DNA from: Nocardiopsis ganjiahuensis DSM 45031
GTDB lineage: Bacteria; Actinomycetota; Actinomycetes; Streptosporangiales; Streptosporangiaceae
DNA length: 64,000 nucleotides
Reading direction: 5' to 3'
NCBI RefSeq assembly: GCF_000341085.1
Contig: NZ_ANBA01000011.1
Coordinates: 388,298-452,297 of the forward strand
Of the stretch, positions 7,955 through 15,793 are shown piece by piece. A program made the translations under genes and the position numbers. The notes under the pieces are model-generated. The model did no database searches. It saw only the letters and a program-made list of their open reading frames with translations, and had not been told where the DNA came from. Every line of letters begins with the position of its first letter. Position 1 is the first letter of the stretch.

Positions 7955-9070
7955 ATGGCCACTGACGAACTTTCGCCCCGGGAACTCCTCTCGAAGCCGC
8001 CGGGCGCCCCAGAACTGACGGACCGTCCGTGGACGGTGCGGTGGGACCTCGTGGACGGATCGGCGGAGGAGCTGGTCGCCGACCTGCTCCCCCCGGAGAC
8101 GGAGTTCTCGACCTCGGGGAGCACGGGGACCCCCCGGTCCTGGTTCCGCACGGACGGGCAGCTCCTGGACGAGGCACGCCTGCTCGCCGGCCTCGTGGCC
8201 GACACGCGTCCGGAAGCGGTGGTGTCCTTCGCCCCGCCCAGGCACGTCTACGGCCTGCTCGCGAGCGTCCTCGTCCCGGCCGTGCTGGGCGTTCCCGTCT
8301 GGTACGTCCCCCGGTTCGGCTCACTCCCGTCCACTAGGCACCGCCGCTGGGCCGTGGTGGCGATCCCCTGGACCTTCCGCATCCTGGGGCGCCGACGGGC
8401 CTGGCTGGAGTCGGCCGAGCGGCTGGCCTTCGTGCACAGCACGGCAGTCCTGCCACGGAGCGCGGTCGACCTGCTGTCCGGCCTGGAGGCGAAGGCGAGC
8501 CTGGTGGAGGTCTTCGGATCGACGGAGACCGGTGGTGTGGCCTACCGGCGCTGGGCCTCCGACGCCGAGGCCTGGCACCTGTTCCCCGACGTGGAGTTCG
8601 CGGGGGACGGGGGCGGGCCGTCCCAGGAAGAGGCCCCGCTCGTGGTGCGCAGCCCGCGCATCGCCCGCCCGGAGGAGGGGACCGCCGGACCGGAGCACCG
8701 GATGGACGACCACGTCCGCCGCGTCGGCCGACGGGAGTTCGCCTTCGCCGGACGCCGGACCCGGATCGTGAACGTCAACGGCAGGCGGCTGGACCTCGAT
8801 CTCATGGAGGAACGGCTCCTCGCCGCCGTCGACTGCGACGACCTCGCCTGTGTCCCGGTGCCGGACGAGTTCACCGGTGAACACTTCGACCTGCTGCTCG
8901 TGCCGGGGCGGACCGGGGCGCCCGATCCCGAGGCGCTGCGCAAGGCGATCGAAGGGCTCGCGTGCCGTCCCCGGAGCGTGAGGACGGTGGAGCGGATCGA
9001 CCGCTCCGAGACAGGAAAACTGCGGCGTGTGCAGTCCGCGCAGCCCCACCCCGAAGGAGTGCACAGATGA
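7955..9070 (+). CDS. Compact AMP-dependent acyl ligase
   Basis: The 371-aa protein is a shortened adenylate-forming enzyme. It has the phosphate-binding loop STSGSTGTPRS (about residues 53-63), VEVFGSTETGGVAYR (about 188-202) as the A5-type motif, RTRIVNVNGRRLDLD (about 268-282) and a C-terminal SETGKLRR resembling the A10 catalytic-Lys region. It lacks about 100 N-terminal residues found in full-length acyl-CoA synthetases, like the small AMP ligases of aryl-polyene clusters. ATGA overlap couples it to the aromatic ammonia-lyase, so it most likely activates the lyase product (coumarate or cinnamate) for a carrier protein or CoA. The acid specificity is inferred only from that linkage. Confidence 0.75.
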   Translation: MATDELSPRELLSKPPGAPELTDRPWTVRWDLVDGSAEELVADLLPPETEFSTSGSTGTPRSWFRTDGQLLDEARLLAGLVADTRPEAVVSFAPPRHVYGLLASVLVPAVLGVPVWYVPRFGSLPSTRHRRWAVVAIPWTFRILGRRRAWLESAERLAFVHSTAVLPRSAVDLLSGLEAKASLVEVFGSTETGGVAYRRWASDAEAWHLFPDVEFAGDGGGPSQEEAPLVVRSPRIARPEEGTAGPEHRMDDHVRRVGRREFAFAGRRTRIVNVNGRRLDLDLMEERLLAAVDCDDLACVPVPDEFTGEHFDLLLVPGRTGAPDPEALRKAIEGLACRPRSVRTVERIDRSETGKLRRVQSAQPHPEGVHR

Positions 9071-10566
9071 CGCTCGCCCCGACCCGCCTGTCCGACGTCG
9101 CCGGCCTGGCCTCGCCGGACGCACGGCTCGACTGGACCGAGGACGACCTCGGGCGCATGCGGGACAGCGCCGCGACCATGGCCGAACACCTGGCCGCCGG
9201 CGCCGACGTCTACGGCGTCACCCGGGGTTTCGGCCCGCTCGTCGCCTTCCCCGCCGCTGAGTCCTCGGGAGAGCAGGGCGCGGGCCTGATCGCCCACCTC
9301 GGCAGTGCGCAGGGAGAACCGCTGTCCCCCGAGGTCAGCCGACTCGTGGTCGCCCTTCGCCTCACCAGCATGCGGCGCGGCTACTCGGCGGTGTCGGTCG
9401 AGTTCTGGCAGAGGCTCGTGGAGCTCTGGAACCAGGGGTTCACCCCCGTCATCCCGCGTGAGGGGACGGTCAGCGCGAGCGGTGACCTCCAACCCCTCGC
9501 CAGCGCCGCCCTGGCCTTCGCCGGGGAGGGAGAGGCGTGGGTGCGCGACGACGTCGGGGCGTGGTCCAGGGTGCCCGCCGCGAAGGCGCTGGCCCAGCTC
9601 GGGGCGGTACCCGTCGAGTGGGGCGCCCGCGAGGCCCTGTCCTTCGTCAACGGCAGCGGGGTCGGGCTCGCGGCCACCATCGACAACCACACGCGGATCA
9701 CGGACCTCGTGCGTGCCTCGGCGCTGCTCACGGCGCGCGCGGCGGAGCTCCTGGGAGCCAACCCGCAGGCGTACGCAGCGGGTATCTCCGAGGCCCGGGG
9801 GCAGAGCGGACAGACGGCGGCCGCGGAGTGGATCAGGTCCGGCCTGCCCGCCTCCGCGCAGTGGAACAGGGAGCGCCCCCTCCAGGAGCCGTACAGCCTG
9901 CGGTGCGCGCCGCAGATCCTGGGAGCGGTCCTCGACCAGCTCTCCTCGGCCGAGCGCATCCTGCTCAGGGAGGCGGCGGGCACGACCGACAACCCCGTGA
10001 GCCACGGGGGCGAGGTCCTGCACGGAGGCAACTTCCACGCCATGCCGGTCGGGCTCTGCTCCGACCAGCTCGGGCTGGCCCTGCAACAGGTCGCCTTCAT
10101 GGCCGACCGCCAGCTGTCCCTGCTGTGCTCCCCGGAGACCAACGGCGGGCTCCCCCCGATGCTCACTCCCAGGCCCGGGGCCGGCAGCGGTCTGGCCGGG
10201 GTGCAGGTGAGCGCCACCTCGTTCGTCTCCCGGATCCGCCAACTGGTGACCCCCGCGAGCCTCACGGCCCTGCCCTGCAACAACGGCAACCAGGACCACG
10301 TGCCCATGACACTGAACGGCGCCAACTCCGTGGCGCAGGCGGTGGAGCTGGCGTGGCTCGTCATCGGCTCGCTCGGGGTGGGCGTGGCCCAGCTCGCGGC
10401 CCTGTCCGGCCGGACCGGGGAGGACGGCGTCTGGGGCAGGATCGGCGAACTCAGTCCGCCGCTGGACCGGGACCGGCCCCTGGCCGAGGAGGTGCGGGCC
10501 GTACGCGACGTCCTCGCCGCGGAGGCCGGGGCCAGGGCCGCCGAATGGACGATCCCCGGGCTCTGA
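9067..10566 (+). CDS. MIO-dependent aromatic amino acid ammonia-lyase or aminomutase
   Basis: The 499-aa protein belongs to the HAL/PAL/TAL family. The prosthetic MIO group would form from Ala137-Ser138-Gly139 in GTVSASGDLQPLA. Tyr49 in VYGVTRGFGPL matches the conserved catalytic Tyr. The selectivity loop reads IAHLGSAQG with His77-Leu78; a His-Leu pair at this place is associated with tyrosine-using enzymes, while Phe-Leu marks phenylalanine-using ones. The product would then be p-coumarate, or beta-tyrosine if it is an aminomutase. ATG 9067 overlaps the ligase stop. Histidine utilisation is unlikely because no hut genes are present and the flanking genes are all acyl-activation genes. Confidence 0.85.
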   Translation: MTLAPTRLSDVAGLASPDARLDWTEDDLGRMRDSAATMAEHLAAGADVYGVTRGFGPLVAFPAAESSGEQGAGLIAHLGSAQGEPLSPEVSRLVVALRLTSMRRGYSAVSVEFWQRLVELWNQGFTPVIPREGTVSASGDLQPLASAALAFAGEGEAWVRDDVGAWSRVPAAKALAQLGAVPVEWGAREALSFVNGSGVGLAATIDNHTRITDLVRASALLTARAAELLGANPQAYAAGISEARGQSGQTAAAEWIRSGLPASAQWNRERPLQEPYSLRCAPQILGAVLDQLSSAERILLREAAGTTDNPVSHGGEVLHGGNFHAMPVGLCSDQLGLALQQVAFMADRQLSLLCSPETNGGLPPMLTPRPGAGSGLAGVQVSATSFVSRIRQLVTPASLTALPCNNGNQDHVPMTLNGANSVAQAVELAWLVIGSLGVGVAQLAALSGRTGEDGVWGRIGELSPPLDRDRPLAEEVRAVRDVLAAEAGARAAEWTIPGL

Positions 10567-10598
10567 CCCGCGCCGTACCGACACTTGAGAGGTGACCC

Positions 10599-11639
10599 TT
10601 GCAGACGCCAGAGCTGTGGATACGCGGTCTCGGCGCGTACCTCCCGGACACCCGGGTGAGCGTGGAGAGCGCGATCGACCAGGGTCTCACCACGGCGGAG
10701 GAGGCCGCCGTCCACGACATGGCCGGGGCCGCCGTCGCGGGGGACCTCCCCGCACCCGAGATGGCGCTGCGCAGCGCCCGGGAGGCCTTCGAGCGGAGCG
10801 GGGCCGACCCCGACGACGTGCGGCTCCTCCTCTACACCGACACCTGGCACCAAGGGCCCGACGGCTGGTTCCCGCAGTACCACCTCCAGCACCACCTCGT
10901 GCGCGGCCACGTGCTCGCCGCGGAGGTCCGCCAGGGGTGCAACGCCCTCTTCACCGCCATGGAGCTGGCCGCGCCCCACCTGCGCGACGCCCCCGAGGAC
11001 GCGACCGCCCTCCTCGTCGCGGCGGACAACTTCGGCACCCCCAACATCGACCGCTGGCGGTCGGGGGCCTTCGTCATGGGGGACGGCGCCTGCTCGGTCC
11101 TGCTCGGCCGCGCTCCGGGGCCCGTCCGGGTCCTGGCGGTGGGGTCGATGGTCGTGCCCGAACTGGAGCTGTACCACCGCTCGGGCGAGCCGGAGTTCCC
11201 CCCGGCCGCGACCACGGGGCGGTTCCTCGACTTCAAGGCTCGGGCGTCCGACCACGCCGACAGGCACGTGGCGGACCCGAGCGTGTACACCTCCTGGTTC
11301 ACGCTCCAGAAGACGATGGTGGCCCTGGTGGAGCGCACGCTCGACGAGGCGGGGGTGGGCTACGGGGACATCACCCGGGCCGCCTTCGGCAACCTCGGCC
11401 CGGAGGCCGTGGAGCACCGCTGGATGAGGGTCCTGGGCCTGCCCATGGAGCGGTCGACGTGGGACCACGGGAGGACCGTCGGACACGTCGGCGCCGCCGA
11501 CCCCTTCCTCGGGCTGCACCACCTGCTGGAGACGGGCGCGGTCGCCCCCGGCGACCACGTGATCCTCGGGGGGATCGGTTCGGGGATGACCGCGTCCTGC
11601 GCCGTGGTGAGGGTCGACGGACCCTGGCCCGGCGTCTGA
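10599..11639 (+). CDS. KASIII-like acyltransferase, CloN2-type
   Basis: The 346-aa protein has the FabH/thiolase fold pattern with the acyl-accepting Cys114 in RQGCNALFTAME. The FabH His and Asn positions are changed: AAFGNLGPE (263-269) stands where PHQAN is expected, and TVGHVGAADPF (293-303) replaces GNTSAA. Such changes mark the KASIII-like acyltransferases (CloN2, CerJ, ChlB3) that transfer acyl groups rather than condense malonyl units. In clorobiocin CloN2 moves pyrrolyl-2-carboxyl from one carrier protein to another. Here it sits directly before the three pyrrole-forming genes. TTG 10599 follows a GAGAGGTGA ribosome site. The likely second carrier is the ACP at 28951. Confidence 0.8.
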   Translation: MQTPELWIRGLGAYLPDTRVSVESAIDQGLTTAEEAAVHDMAGAAVAGDLPAPEMALRSAREAFERSGADPDDVRLLLYTDTWHQGPDGWFPQYHLQHHLVRGHVLAAEVRQGCNALFTAMELAAPHLRDAPEDATALLVAADNFGTPNIDRWRSGAFVMGDGACSVLLGRAPGPVRVLAVGSMVVPELELYHRSGEPEFPPAATTGRFLDFKARASDHADRHVADPSVYTSWFTLQKTMVALVERTLDEAGVGYGDITRAAFGNLGPEAVEHRWMRVLGLPMERSTWDHGRTVGHVGAADPFLGLHHLLETGAVAPGDHVILGGIGSGMTASCAVVRVDGPWPGV

Positions 11640-11652
11640 GGCGGAGGACACC

Positions 11653-12798
11653 ATGGACTTCGACCTGAGCACCGAACAGCACGGACGCGCCGAACGGGTC
11701 CGGACCCTCGTCCGCGACCGTCTGCGCGGCACACCTCCGCGCGACCCCGACTCACCGCTGACCCGGGACGAGTGGGGCGTCCTGGCCGAGGCCGGCCTCA
11801 CCGGCGCCTGCCTCCCCGCCTCCGTCGGCGGCGGCGGCCTGGGAGCCCTCGACACCGCCCTCCTCCTGGAGGCCGCGGGCTCCGCCTGCTCCCACGGCGG
11901 GCCGCCCTTCGCGGCCGCCGCCCACCTGCTCGCCTGCGGTGTCCCGATGCGCGACTTCGGCCGGGGCGAGGCGGTCGGGGACCTGCTGCGGGGCATGGCC
12001 TCGGGGGCGCTGTTGGCGGGCAACGCGGCGACCGAGGACGAGGCCGGGTCGGACGTCAACGCCATGGCGGCCACCGCCGAGCGCGACGGGCAGGACTACG
12101 TGCTCGACGGCACCAAGGCCTTCGTCAGCAACGCGGCGGAGGCCGACGTGTTCGTCGCCTACGCCGTCACCGATCCGTCCGCGGGCTTCCTCGGAACGAG
12201 CGCGTTCGCCGTCCCCCGGGGGACGCCCGGGATCACCGTCGGACCGCCCCTGCGCAAGGCGGGCCTGCACGCCTGCGGGGCGGCGCGCGTCACCTTCGCC
12301 GGGTGCAGGGTCCCGGCCGCGCTCCGCCTGGGCGCCGAGGGTCAGGGAGGAGCCGTCTTCCAGTTCTCCATGGGATGGGAGCGGGCCTGCCTCCCGGCCA
12401 TCTACCTGGGAGCCATGGAGGACCAGTTGGACCAGGTCGTGGCACACGTGCGGGGCCGCCGCCAGTTCGGCAGGCGCATCAGCGAGTTCCAGGCCGTCTC
12501 GCACCGCGTCGCGGACATGCGGCGGAGGCTGGAGGGGGCGCGGCTCCTCCTCTACCGCGCGTGCTGGCTGCTCGACGAGGGACGTCCCGAGGCGGCGGCC
12601 GCGGCGGCCCTGTCCAAGGTCTCCGTCACCGAGGCGGCCGTGGCCAACGGCCTCGACGCGGTACAGCTCCACGGGGCCTCCGGGTACCTGGTCGAGACGG
12701 GTGCGGAGGAACGGCTGCGAGACGCCCTCGCCGGGACGCTCGCCTCGGGCACCAGCGAGATCCAGCGCGAGATCATCGCCCGTGGGGAGGGACTGTGA
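11653..12798 (+). CDS. Acyl-CoA-dehydrogenase-fold flavoenzyme, prolyl-carrier oxidase (CloN3/PltE-like)
   Basis: In pyrrole-2-carboxyl pathways this FAD enzyme oxidises carrier-bound L-proline to pyrrolyl-2-carboxyl. The 381-aa product has the ACAD layout: helical N-domain, middle-domain NAATEDEAGSDVNAMAA and KAFVSNAAEADVFVAY, and C-terminal ASGYLVETGAEERLRDA with GTSEIQREIIARG. The start (ATG 11653) is 13 bp after the KASIII stop and the stop overlaps the adenylation gene. Sugar nitrososynthases also use this fold, but the position between a KASIII-like and a proline adenylation gene favours the pyrrole role. Confidence 0.85.
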   Translation: MDFDLSTEQHGRAERVRTLVRDRLRGTPPRDPDSPLTRDEWGVLAEAGLTGACLPASVGGGGLGALDTALLLEAAGSACSHGGPPFAAAAHLLACGVPMRDFGRGEAVGDLLRGMASGALLAGNAATEDEAGSDVNAMAATAERDGQDYVLDGTKAFVSNAAEADVFVAYAVTDPSAGFLGTSAFAVPRGTPGITVGPPLRKAGLHACGAARVTFAGCRVPAALRLGAEGQGGAVFQFSMGWERACLPAIYLGAMEDQLDQVVAHVRGRRQFGRRISEFQAVSHRVADMRRRLEGARLLLYRACWLLDEGRPEAAAAAALSKVSVTEAAVANGLDAVQLHGASGYLVETGAEERLRDALAGTLASGTSEIQREIIARGEGL

Positions 12799-14285
12799 AC
12801 CTCCAGGACCTGGTCCGCCGGTCCGCCGCCGAGGCGCCGGACCGGACCGCCGTGCGCTTCGCCGGCGAGGAGCTGACCTACGGGGAGCTGGACGCCGCGG
12901 CCGACGCGCTCGGGGCGGTGCTGTCCTCTCTCGGGGCGGGAGCCGGTGAGCGCGTCCTGGTCTGGGCACCCAAGGGGATCGGGGCGGTGGTGGCCTCCCA
13001 GGCGGTGCTCAGGACGGGGGCCGTGCACGTCCCGGCGGGCAGTGCGATGCCGCTCGACCACGTCGTCCGGATCGCGCGGGACTGCCGTCCGCGCGTGGTG
13101 TGCGCCACCGCGCGAGACCTGGAGCGGATACGCGGTCTCCTGGACCCGGACACGCGCTACCTCGACCTCGACGCGCCGGTCAGCGGGTCCGGCACGACGC
13201 CGCGGGTCTCGGTTCCCCCGGAGGACGCGGCCTACATCCTCTACACCTCGGGTTCGACCGGCCGACCCAAGGGAGTCACGATCAGCCACGCGGCTGTTCT
13301 CGCGTTCGCGGAGTGGGCGTGCCGGGAACTGGACGCCGGCCCCGAGGACCGGTTCGCCAACCACGCCGCCTTCACCTTCGACCTGTCCCTCCTGGACCTG
13401 TACGCGGCTTTCCGTGCGGGGGCCTCGGTCACCCTCGTGCCCGAGGGCTACGCCTTCGCCCCCGACCGGCTCGTGGACTTCGTCCACAGCGAGCGCGTGA
13501 GCGTCTGGTACTCCGTGCCCTCCGCGCTGGTGCTCATGCTCAGGGACGGCGGCCTCGCGGACCGTCCCCCTCCCCCGTCGCTGAGGGCCGTCCTCTTCGC
13601 GGGTGAGGTGCTGGCCGTCGAGTACGTCCGCCGCCTCGCGGCGTGGAGCCCGGCACGGCTGCTCAACCTCTACGGACCGACGGAGACCAACGCGTGCACC
13701 TTCCACGAGGTCGGACCCGCCGACCTGGAACGGGACCAGCCGGTCCCCATCGGACGGGCCACCGCGGGCAACCGCGTCCGGGCGCTGGCCCCCGACGGCT
13801 CACCGGCGGTGGCGGGACAGATAGGTGAGCTGGTGGTGGAAGGGCCCACGGTGATGGTCGGGTACTGGGGACAGGCACCCGTGGAGGGCGCCTACGCCAC
13901 CGGGGACCTGGTCCGCACGCGCGAGGACGGCGCCTTCGACTACGTGGGCCGCAAGGACAGCATGGCGAAGGTCCGCGGGTACCGGGTGGAACCGGGTGCG
14001 GTGGAGGCGGCGCTGGAGTCCAGCCCCGACGTCGAGGCGGCCGCGGTCGTCGTGGCCGGTGAGGGCCTCGCGGCGGCCATGACCGCGTTCGTCGTCCTCG
14101 GGAGCGGGGCGCGGGTCGGGGTCCTGGGGATCAAACGGCACGCGGCGCGCCACCTGCCCTCGTACATGATCCCCGACCACGTCCGCTTCGTCGGGGAACT
14201 CCCCCTGACGCCCAACGGGAAGACCGACAGGCTGGCGCTCGCCGTACAGGCGGGCCCCGGCCGGGACAGAGAGGAGACCACGTGA
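12795..14285 (+). CDS. L-proline adenylation enzyme for pyrrole formation (CloN4/PltF-like)
   Basis: This stand-alone adenylation protein (496 aa) would activate L-Pro and load it onto the neighbouring carrier protein. Core motifs are AYILYTSGSTGRPKGVTISH (146-165), FTFDLSLLDLY (193-203), LYGPTETNAC (292-301) and LTPNGKTDR near the C-terminus. Aligning with GrsA numbering gives the pocket residues Asp196, Leu197, Leu200, Tyr239, Leu267, Ala269, Leu292, Ala300, Cys301 and Lys476, i.e. DLLYLALACK. From memory, PltF/CloN4-type proline enzymes read DLLYLALVCK, one residue different. The GTGA overlap with the dehydrogenase and ATGTGA-type coupling to the carrier gene show one operon. Confidence 0.9.
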   Translation: MNLQDLVRRSAAEAPDRTAVRFAGEELTYGELDAAADALGAVLSSLGAGAGERVLVWAPKGIGAVVASQAVLRTGAVHVPAGSAMPLDHVVRIARDCRPRVVCATARDLERIRGLLDPDTRYLDLDAPVSGSGTTPRVSVPPEDAAYILYTSGSTGRPKGVTISHAAVLAFAEWACRELDAGPEDRFANHAAFTFDLSLLDLYAAFRAGASVTLVPEGYAFAPDRLVDFVHSERVSVWYSVPSALVLMLRDGGLADRPPPPSLRAVLFAGEVLAVEYVRRLAAWSPARLLNLYGPTETNACTFHEVGPADLERDQPVPIGRATAGNRVRALAPDGSPAVAGQIGELVVEGPTVMVGYWGQAPVEGAYATGDLVRTREDGAFDYVGRKDSMAKVRGYRVEPGAVEAALESSPDVEAAAVVVAGEGLAAAMTAFVVLGSGARVGVLGIKRHAARHLPSYMIPDHVRFVGELPLTPNGKTDRLALAVQAGPGRDREETT

Positions 14286-14557
14286 CGGCCGACGCCACCG
14301 AGCAGGAGGTGCGGGAACACCTCCTGCTCTTCATCCGGGACACGTTCCTGGAGGGTGACCCCCACGGCGAGCTCACCGTGGACTCGCCGCTCGTCGAATG
14401 GGGGGTGCTCACCTCGATGAACACCGCCGTCCTGATGAACCACGTGCACACGGGCATGCGGCTGGACATCCCGGTGGAGCGGCTGGACCCGCGGGCGTTC
14501 ACCGACGTCCGGAGCATGGCGGCGATGCTGTGCGGGGGCGGGACCGCTCGGGAGTGA
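14282..14557 (+). CDS. Peptidyl carrier protein for prolyl/pyrrolyl unit (CloN5/PltL-like)
   Basis: A 91-aa carrier protein. The helix-2 motif is LVEWGVLTSMNT with Ser45 as the expected phosphopantetheine site; the EWG(I/V)L-x-S-x-N pattern is typical of the PltL/CloN5 group rather than fatty-acid ACPs. The GTG start overlaps the adenylation stop by four bases. It completes the cassette that converts L-Pro to pyrrolyl-2-carboxyl thioester. It is the last gene of the block and converges with the aldo/keto reductase (33 bp between stops). Confidence 0.85.
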   Translation: MTADATEQEVREHLLLFIRDTFLEGDPHGELTVDSPLVEWGVLTSMNTAVLMNHVHTGMRLDIPVERLDPRAFTDVRSMAAMLCGGGTARE

Positions 14558-14589
14558 CCGGGGCGGACCCTCCTCCCCGGCTCCCGCAC

Positions 14590-15576
14590 TCACCAGGACC
14601 AGGCCTCCGGGGCGGGTCCGCCCTTGCCCACCGGCGGGAACAGGGCGTCGATCCGCTCGGAGGCCTCCGCGCCGATACGCAGGTCCAGCGCGCGCAGGAC
14701 TCCTTCGAACTGCCCCAGGGTGCGCGGCCCGACGATCGTGGAGTCCACTCCGGGCCGGGACAGGACCCACGCGACGGAAACCTCCGCCGGGTCCTCGTCC
14801 AGGGAGGCGCACAGGTCCTCGTAGGCACTGATCGTCTCCCCCTGTTCCTCCAGGACCTGCATCGCGCGGCTCTTCGCGGTCTTGACCGCCGTGCCCTCCC
14901 GGAGCTTGCGGATCGAACCGCCGAGCAGACCGCCGTGCAGGGGTGACCAGGTGATGACCCCGATCCCGTAGGCCTCCGCCGCGGGCAGCACCTCCAGCTC
15001 CACGTGGCGGGTGACGAGGTTGTAGGCGCACTGTTCGGACACCAGACCGAGGAAGTTGCGCCGGGCCGCCGCCTCCTGGGCCTGGGCCAGGTGCCAGCCG
15101 GCGAAGTTGGACGAACCGACGTAGCGGATCTTGCCCTGGTGGACCAGCACCTCCATCGCCTGCCAGACCTCCTCCCAGGGAGCGGTGCGGTCCACGTGGT
15201 GCATCTGGAACACGTCGATCCAGTCCGTGCGCAGTCTCCGCAGCGACTCCTCGCACGAGGAGATGATGTGGCGCGCCGAGAGGCCCCGGTCATTGGGCCA
15301 ATCGCTCATCGGGTTGAAGACCTTGGTCGCGAGGACGGTCCGCTCGCGCCTGCCGCCACCCTTGTCGAACCATTCTCCGATAAGCTCCTCGGTCATTCCC
15401 CGGTGCACCTGCCACCCGTAGTGGTTGGCCGTGTCGAAGAAGTTGACACCGTGGGAGAGGGCCGCGTCCATCATCGCGAAACTCTCCGCCCTCGGAGTGT
15501 TCACGCCGAAGTTGAGCGTCCCCAAGCACAGTCGGCTGACTTCCAGTGCCGTCCGGCCGAGACGTGTGTATTGCAT
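14590..15576 (-). CDS. Aldo/keto reductase, NDP-sugar ketoreductase candidate
   Basis: The 328-aa protein has the aldo/keto reductase tetrad: Asp-Tyr in NFFDTANHYGW, Lys in LATKVFN and His in FQMHHVD. The cofactor-binding end SRPGVDSTIVGPRTLGQ is also visible. It resembles sugar-pathway AKRs such as EryBII/TylC1, which reduce the 3-keto (2,3-enol) intermediate left by the 2,3-dehydratase; that dehydratase is at 26196. A second reductase of another fold is at 37665, so the two may set opposite C3 configurations or one may act at C4. ATG 15576 is divergent from GT3 across about 220 bp. Confidence 0.8.
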   Translation of the reverse strand: MQYTRLGRTALEVSRLCLGTLNFGVNTPRAESFAMMDAALSHGVNFFDTANHYGWQVHRGMTEELIGEWFDKGGGRRERTVLATKVFNPMSDWPNDRGLSARHIISSCEESLRRLRTDWIDVFQMHHVDRTAPWEEVWQAMEVLVHQGKIRYVGSSNFAGWHLAQAQEAAARRNFLGLVSEQCAYNLVTRHVELEVLPAAEAYGIGVITWSPLHGGLLGGSIRKLREGTAVKTAKSRAMQVLEEQGETISAYEDLCASLDEDPAEVSVAWVLSRPGVDSTIVGPRTLGQFEGVLRALDLRIGAEASERIDALFPPVGKGGPAPEAWSW

Positions 15577-15687
15577 TCTCTCCCCTGTTTCCTTGTTTCT
15601 CTCGCTGGGGGTGGAACGGAGGGCTGGGAAAAGGCGGCCCCGAGGAAGGCTGTCACGTTTCGGAGGGCTTTCCCGTCGCTATGCTTC

Positions 15688-15700
15688 GTCCCGGCGGGAC
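15688..15700. promoter_or_regulatory. Shortened operator-like inverted repeat
   Basis: GTCCCGGCGGGAC has the same GTCCC and GGGAC arms as the 16-bp palindromes, but with a 3-bp instead of a 6-bp centre. It lies between the divergent aldo/keto reductase and GT3 genes. Relation to the other copies is uncertain. Confidence 0.3.
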
Positions 15701-15793
15701 CCGGAGCCGCGACGGTCGCCTCGCCCCTGCTGCACGGAGGGGCACCGTATCCCGGTGACCGGGAACCGGACCTATCCCTTGGGGGAGGAAACC

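Noticed and set aside
9067..10566. Histidine ammonia-lyase of primary metabolism
   Set aside because: No hut genes, selectivity pair His-Leu rather than Ser-His, and a coupled acyl ligase.
9381..12074. 897-codon minus-strand frame across the lyase and KASIII genes
   Set aside because: A GC-rich shadow; the plus-strand genes have MIO, KASIII and ACAD motifs and overlapping starts and stops.
11653..12798. Possible sugar nitrososynthase (KijD3/DnmZ-like), since an aminosugar is predicted
   Set aside because: Same fold, but the gene lies between a CloN2-like gene and a proline adenylation gene with translational coupling, so the prolyl-carrier oxidase role fits better.
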